A DNA stretch of 37,323 nucleotides from positions 1 through 37,323 of the forward strand of contig CAJWRM010000027.1 of assembly GCA_913046365.1 (NCBI GenBank), read 5' to 3'. The DNA comes from an uncultured Flavobacteriales bacterium. Lineage in GTDB: Bacteria; Bacteroidota; Bacteroidia; Flavobacteriales_D; Crocinitomicaceae. Positions 36,301-37,323 of this stretch are shown here, piece by piece (the first letter of the stretch is position 1; each line of letters opens with the position of its first letter). The notes under the pieces were generated by a model. That model did no database searches. It saw nothing but the letters and a program-made list of their open reading frames with translations, and was not told where the DNA came from. The translations under genes and the position numbers were made by a program.

Positions 36301-37323
36301 ATTTACAATTAATGTTGATCCTTCTCCTGAAATGGCTACTCCACCAGATCAAACGATTTGCGTTACCAATAATTCGGTCCCTGTCGTCTTTACTTCTAAT
36401 GTAGTTGGCACCTCTTATGATTGGACAAACGATAATACCAATGTAGGTTTAGGTCCCAATGGAGTAGGTGATATACCATCTTTTACTACTATAAATAGCG
36501 GAAGCGAAATGGATACTGCCAATATTACTGTGATTCCGACATTTAATGGTTGTGAAGGAGCACCTATTGAATTTGACATTATTGTTACACCGGTATTAGA
36601 AGTAGATTTCATTGCGGATACTGTTCTGTGTGCTGGAGAGGAATTTGCAGGTGTGAATTTTACGGGAAATGCGCCAGATATATCTTACGAGTGGAGTAAT
36701 AATAATATTTCAATTGGCTTACCATCAAGTGGAAATGGTAATATCTCCAGCTTCATTGTAACCAATTCAGGAACTTTAGAGCAAACCGCCACTGTTACTA
36801 TCACTCCTATTTTGGTTGGATGTTCTAGTATTGATTCTGAATTCACTATTACTGTTAAACCAGTACCTACCGTATCTGTAGTTCCTTTGTCTCAAACTTT
36901 ATGTCATGATGAGCCTTCAATTCCAGTTGATTTTTCTGGGAATATAACAACTGCAGTATATAATTGGTCCCATGATGATATTTCTATTGGTATAGGCAGT
37001 CCAGGATTTGCTGATATTCCGTCCTTTACTGCAATAAACACGAGTTTGGTTTCAGAAACGTCCACATTTACAGTTACGCCTGCATTTAATGGCTGTGTTG
37101 GTTCTTCAGAGAATTTTACCATTACGGTTAATCCGAAACCATCTGTTTTCCCAATCCCAAGTCAAGTATTGTGTGCAGATTTCCCTACTACTTCAATTGA
37201 TTTTGATGGAGATTTTGGTGATTTGGCAACATATAGCTGGACAAATGATAATGTATTGATTGGTTTGCCTGCTTCTGGATTTGGTGATATTAGCTCATTT
37301 ATTGTTCAGAACACGACTTCAGA
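27380..37323 (+). CDS. Giant secreted PKD/Ig-repeat surface protein (partial)
   Basis: The frame is open from ATG 27380 to the window edge without a stop: 3,314 complete codons, so the full protein is larger. It has a signal peptide (MFKFSLIILLFSLGTVGVLGQ). Order: PKD/Ig-like domains (about residues 25-1,265; motifs WDFGDGTP, WDWESDG, YQWYFGNG), a plastocyanin-like domain at 658-743, one PKD-like unit near 1,266-1,365, fifteen tandem repeats (1,366-2,711), a linker unit, then a second array from 2,804. It lacks long Lys/Arg runs and is rich in Thr, Ser, Gly, Asn and Asp. This is typical of giant Bacteroidota adhesins exported by T9SS with a C-terminal sorting domain, which would lie beyond 37323. 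Role in adhesion or gliding is inferred. Confidence 0.9.
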   Translation, partial: MFKFSLIILLFSLGTVGVLGQNSNFSTSISSQCPGNLFTLTADDNSMTSYLWTITEQGGGSSNYNVNPVAFVLDNAALYDVTLTVTNPEGSSSTTEVGFLEVFANPVVDYTVTSAPYCAPATVEFTSVSLPGSGSIISYQAFTDGTPYTTADFQHTYGNSGSYPVNVSIENSNGCVASDNLPNIVVSDFPSLTSPLNPNTICSGTNFNYTPTSSIPGSTYSWVRLPNPNVIEAPSSGTGNISEILTTVSTANETVTYEVTTTSPDGCPFTQNVILTIQALPIITVDDAELCAGQTTTLTATPSQTGGTYSWIPSGATQTISVDSPGTYTVSYSIGSCASAPVDALVTELASPTITGISLTENSGLVPNDGDICNGSDIVTLTAAASTATGTFTWTPGGIGNSIDVSPNSTTVYVVEYEDNGCTSDPFSQTINVFPAPSNVYNATITNSCSSPVTTEYSSTSVGTISWSFPGGTPGTGSGSGPISVDYSSSGIYDIQMTNVSAEGCQTVSDFPAAIVIGNGFPPTSSFITTTAIEQCLEGNDFCFDYTGNGADTVEWDFGDGTPVELHDQNDVVCHTFSSLGSFTVTMVPYTTVGSALGCSGSSSTVSIEVLGPVSSFSTSPVDCENQLNRCFTSTSQGTSVSATYNWDFGDPGVAQNYTVQTSGLNFVPASININVGDIVTFENSGGNHNVNGTTVTFPLNPESFGNSVGVGWSFSHEFTIPGTYNYQCDPHAGMGMVGVINVSPSGSNSSECHTFSDYSPSSVVPYVVTLIVEDPSTGCPASVSTQNVLALPNDGADFTVYTDNSMTQIANEVCLGDELFFVNTTPQPQFTGDFSNINGYETLWDWNGGNGVSFAITNSQHRGSQEPHLFSENSGSASGYTAYVPGVYSIAMRNRSDNDGTFCFDTAYQSITVHGITGGFTIPDTVCVGEIFNIIDNSSAPLTSIISRDWDWESDGTIDLSGNEQSTTHSFSTPGEYTISMTAEDGFGCPKTFSQTIVVREILASFSVDRTFICDDEEITITDNNSIAFGTPTYDWTASSAVSPAIPGTSSAFNPGAFLFDEMGTGSISLTVTDNLGCTDDTTIQIDVFDVFAAATGTPNSSSCFNPPTVVTFFNLSGNNVDPSSYQWYFGNGETSTEANPSTIYSLPGQFEVSLVVSSLTGGCSDSTLVETIDIGGPFGSISVSNAELEGCSCYEAQIDVTTSDVEDATLLFGDGSFQNLTINTTETITHQYCNSGTSSQNLTPILFISSGTCNGNIPAAQTITIHPIPDVINPGDFEYCEGEATNIITFSGSVPSTVFDWTNDNTSIGLGDPGTGNIASFTAATPGGPDNIANIQVTPTVNATGCSGSPETFSITVKNTTIADAGGPTDVICAGTNVSLNGSFGGGASSAQWSGGFGSFTDIDILNPVYTPSLDDINAGSVTLTLTTDDPIGPCPANSSDIIVTINPGVIVDAGPDETICSNDIFTTQGTIGGSASSGVWNTSGGGLISNVNDLTTDYIPSASDILAGSVVLTLSTDDPGGPCNQSSSSMTLSFSDAATLSVPASLESCIGTTVSVSAVIGGSATGVTWSSAGGGSFTPNVNDLNPEYTPTNIENIANQATVTAQVPDPDGAGPCLSVSENIVITLLDTVEVNAGADAVICSDDAFITQGSIAGSASSAVWSTNGTGLFDDNTNLNATYTPSADDLLAGVVVLTLTSDNPSGPCESSFDSMELSFNTAAIVDIDGSSTGTCDNSAVPVTASLGGSASSLTWSGGAGTYTPNTFSPNIDYAPSAAEIAAGSLILTVTTDDPDGSGPCAAVTDNVTINIATDVLVDAGDDEEACSDGAIVLNGSFGGAASSAQWSGGLGTFFPNSNQLNAQYTPTATEIANGSVTLTLTTDNPVGPCTEASDQITYTFTFPATVSAGSDDVVCSNSAIALSGSIGGTASTATWTTSGSGIFNNELSLGAVYTPSAGDLSLGSVTLTLTTDDPFGACDAEQSTMNLTINEGAFVSVTTPLTECIGDEFVLNAVIDGAASSLTWSNGTGTFTPNANDLTPTYLPSATENATGFMSLDATTDDPDGAGPCLAATEVVILQIDGEATVSAGANDIVCSNATIELNGSIGGLATVGTWTSSGTGTFSNVNNLTSDYTPSEADMIAGIVLLTLTTDDPVGVCPVVTSTMELTVNEAVTLSVVSPVVACINEEIPLESIIGGSATSVTWSNGSGVFSPDANSLVPSYTPSLIENTNGGLTLDIETNDPDGAGPCLSASDQVVIEINELPTVFAGNAMDVCSNNQVSLNGTFGGAASSVTWTSSGGGVFDDPTSLVAIYTPDANDLINGTVTLTLTTDDPLGPCVAVSSDVIVTFIELPTANAGLNQDICSDQLVSLSGIVGGSATQGTWSSDGTGAFSPNNLDLNGQYTPSAADISAGSVLLTLTTDDPSGVCGLVSSEMTINLFDFAVADAGVDQSICSAENVFLGGSIGGSAVSITWSTDGDGVFNPNANALNATYIPGINDQNSGFVTLTMTTNDPIGPCEAAISSLDVSISGVAEVDAGPDFTVCAGADASLNGSVTGAVITGFWSGGSGSFSNISDLNASYTPTAAELSAGSVVLTLTSENPVGPCGPEFDDVTVSFTSSAIVSAGPPQTICEGDDVNLDGAIGGSAVTGSWSGGAGIFVPNANTLNAVYIPSAAENANGSVLLTLTTNNPAGPCEAASEDLLITINPSPVLSSSSDIDICSGASVNYLITSDVPSSFVWNAQMDEAFLNGESLLPQTTSTINDVLDNTSTSIETLTYLVSTTALGSGCTNENQIVNVNVNPVVTMDTPDSETLCVGENTTNVIFSSSFGGLTYDWTNNNAQIGLGLSGNSDILSFSAVNNTAIIQTGIITATPSINGCAGTPVTFQITVNPSSTVDDPGAIAECDGAPTGNIIFTGSDPSIIYNWTNTNVTIGLPVAGTGDILSFIATNSSNEPIQAIIEVTPELNGCNGSSQTFTINVDPSPEMATPPDQTICVTNNSVPVVFTSNVVGTSYDWTNDNTNVGLGPNGVGDIPSFTTINSGSEMDTANITVIPTFNGCEGAPIEFDIIVTPVLEVDFIADTVLCAGEEFAGVNFTGNAPDISYEWSNNNISIGLPSSGNGNISSFIVTNSGTLEQTATVTITPILVGCSSIDSEFTITVKPVPTVSVVPLSQTLCHDEPSIPVDFSGNITTAVYNWSHDDISIGIGSPGFADIPSFTAINTSLVSETSTFTVTPAFNGCVGSSENFTITVNPKPSVFPIPSQVLCADFPTTSIDFDGDFGDLATYSWTNDNVLIGLPASGFGDISSFIVQNTTS
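29351..29608 (+). other. Plastocyanin-like (cupredoxin) domain inside the giant protein
   Basis: Residues 658-743 read as a complete small cupredoxin: an N-terminal strand with FVPASININVGDIVTF, the first copper ligand His689 in GGNHNVNG, a GTYNYQC strand, and the ligand loop Cys729-x2-His732-x4-Met737 in CDPHAGMGM, followed by VGVINV. All four type-1 copper ligands are present at plastocyanin spacing. It lies between the WDFGDPG start of one PKD domain and a Cys-His-Thr-Phe strand that looks like the rest of that domain. Confidence 0.85.
31475..35512 (+). repeat. Fifteen tandem coding repeats of about 267 bases (array R)
   Basis: Units start at 31475, 31742, 32009, 32285, 32552, 32828, 33095, 33362, 33635, 33902, 34175, 34442, 34712, 34982 and 35246, and the last ends at 35512. 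Unit lengths are 267, 267, 276, 267, 276, 267, 267, 273, 267, 273, 267, 270, 270, 264 and 267 bases. The type-A consensus is Asp/Ser-Ala-Gly, an early ICS, a GSxGGxASS-TWS strand pair, YTPSA, LTLTTDDP and GPC. Type-B units (3, 5, 8, 10) lack the early Ala-Gly and carry DPDGxGPC. The repeats are alike in protein but diverged in DNA. Confidence 0.9.
35789..37323 (+). repeat. Tandem 270-base coding repeats of PKD-like domains (array C)
   Basis: Units begin at 35789, 36059, 36329, 36599, 36869 and 37142, the last cut by the window edge. Four are exactly 270 bases and the fifth is 273. Each 90-residue unit has an early Cys, a YDWTNDN-like strand, an IGLG turn, DIxSF, and a late NGCxG followed by a strand ending in VxP. 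A related unit lies at about 31175-31460, before array R, and a more divergent one at 35513-35788. Confidence 0.88.

Noticed and set aside
31180..37122. Several antisense open frames, up to 174 codons (31879-32403), under the giant gene.
   Set aside because: They recur at the same place in successive repeats and have repetitive Val/Pro/Ser-rich translations, so they are shadows of the repeat array on the opposite strand.
31475..37323. Regularly spaced repeats considered as CRISPR or satellite DNA.
   Set aside because: The period is 264-276 bases, the frame is kept throughout, and the units are diverged in DNA; they are protein domain repeats.
1..37323. Search for tRNA, rRNA, insertion sequences and attachment sites.
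   Set aside because: No cloverleaf-like sequence, transposase frame, inverted terminal repeats or duplicated flanks could be seen by reading the sequence.

Overview
The window is a gene-dense, AT-rich chromosomal segment of a Bacteroidota bacterium, most likely of the Flavobacteriales. The evidence is a PorP/SprF-type outer membrane protein next to a TPR/PD40 protein (type IX secretion, T9SS), an IPExxxVDY-family gene directly upstream of pyruvate kinase, a DUF5916 protein, -7 promoter boxes of the Bacteroidota form TAnnTTTG, and a giant PKD-rich surface protein. I recognise 30 genes, two of them cut by the window edges. No gene-free stretch exceeds 300 bases (the longest is 27168-27379, about 0.2 kb). 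I saw no tRNA, rRNA, CRISPR array, insertion sequence or integrase.

Layout. 1-1798 (minus): a PorP/SprF-like protein overlapping a partial TPR/PD40 protein. 1850-7277: a phenylacetyl-CoA epoxidase locus split in two. paaA-B-C-D read rightward; two tandem paaE-like reductases and a short-chain dehydrogenase read leftward from a divergent intergenic region with a consensus Bacteroidota promoter. 7261-11117: a large DUF5916 outer membrane protein, a DUF493 protein, a small membrane-anchored protein and an outer membrane barrel with a very basic tail. 11266-14549: the IPExxxVDY gene, pyk, and an overlapping gene for an unusual protein that appears to carry two different PD-(D/E)XK-like nuclease modules. 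14612-15582: riboflavin synthase facing a DUF423 membrane protein. 15635-22669: a long rightward run of lipoprotein, Mrp/ApbC ATPase, NifU-like protein, RlmH, a polytopic membrane protein, asparagine synthase, MenC and MsrB, with most junctions overlapping or only a few bases long. 22654-27167: a lytic transglycosylase, YidD, and a 1079-residue DUF4011-like superfamily 1 helicase that stops about where its relatives carry a nuclease domain. 27380-37323: a secreted protein of more than 3,314 residues, open to the window edge.

The giant gene holds the most striking structure. It encodes a signal peptide, PKD/Ig-like domains, a plastocyanin-like domain with a complete type-1 copper ligand set apparently nested inside one PKD domain, fifteen tandem repeats of about 89 residues arranged in a higher-order five-unit pattern, and a second array whose units are almost exactly 270 bases long. 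Both arrays keep one pair of cysteines per unit. It is a good candidate for a T9SS-exported adhesin or surface-layer protein, but its C-terminus, where a sorting domain would lie, is outside the window.

Two genome-scale patterns also stand out. All five convergent gene pairs overlap at their stop codons, and several start codons lie only 3-5 bases after a -7 box, which would give leaderless mRNAs. The rest is ordinary core metabolism and envelope maintenance.
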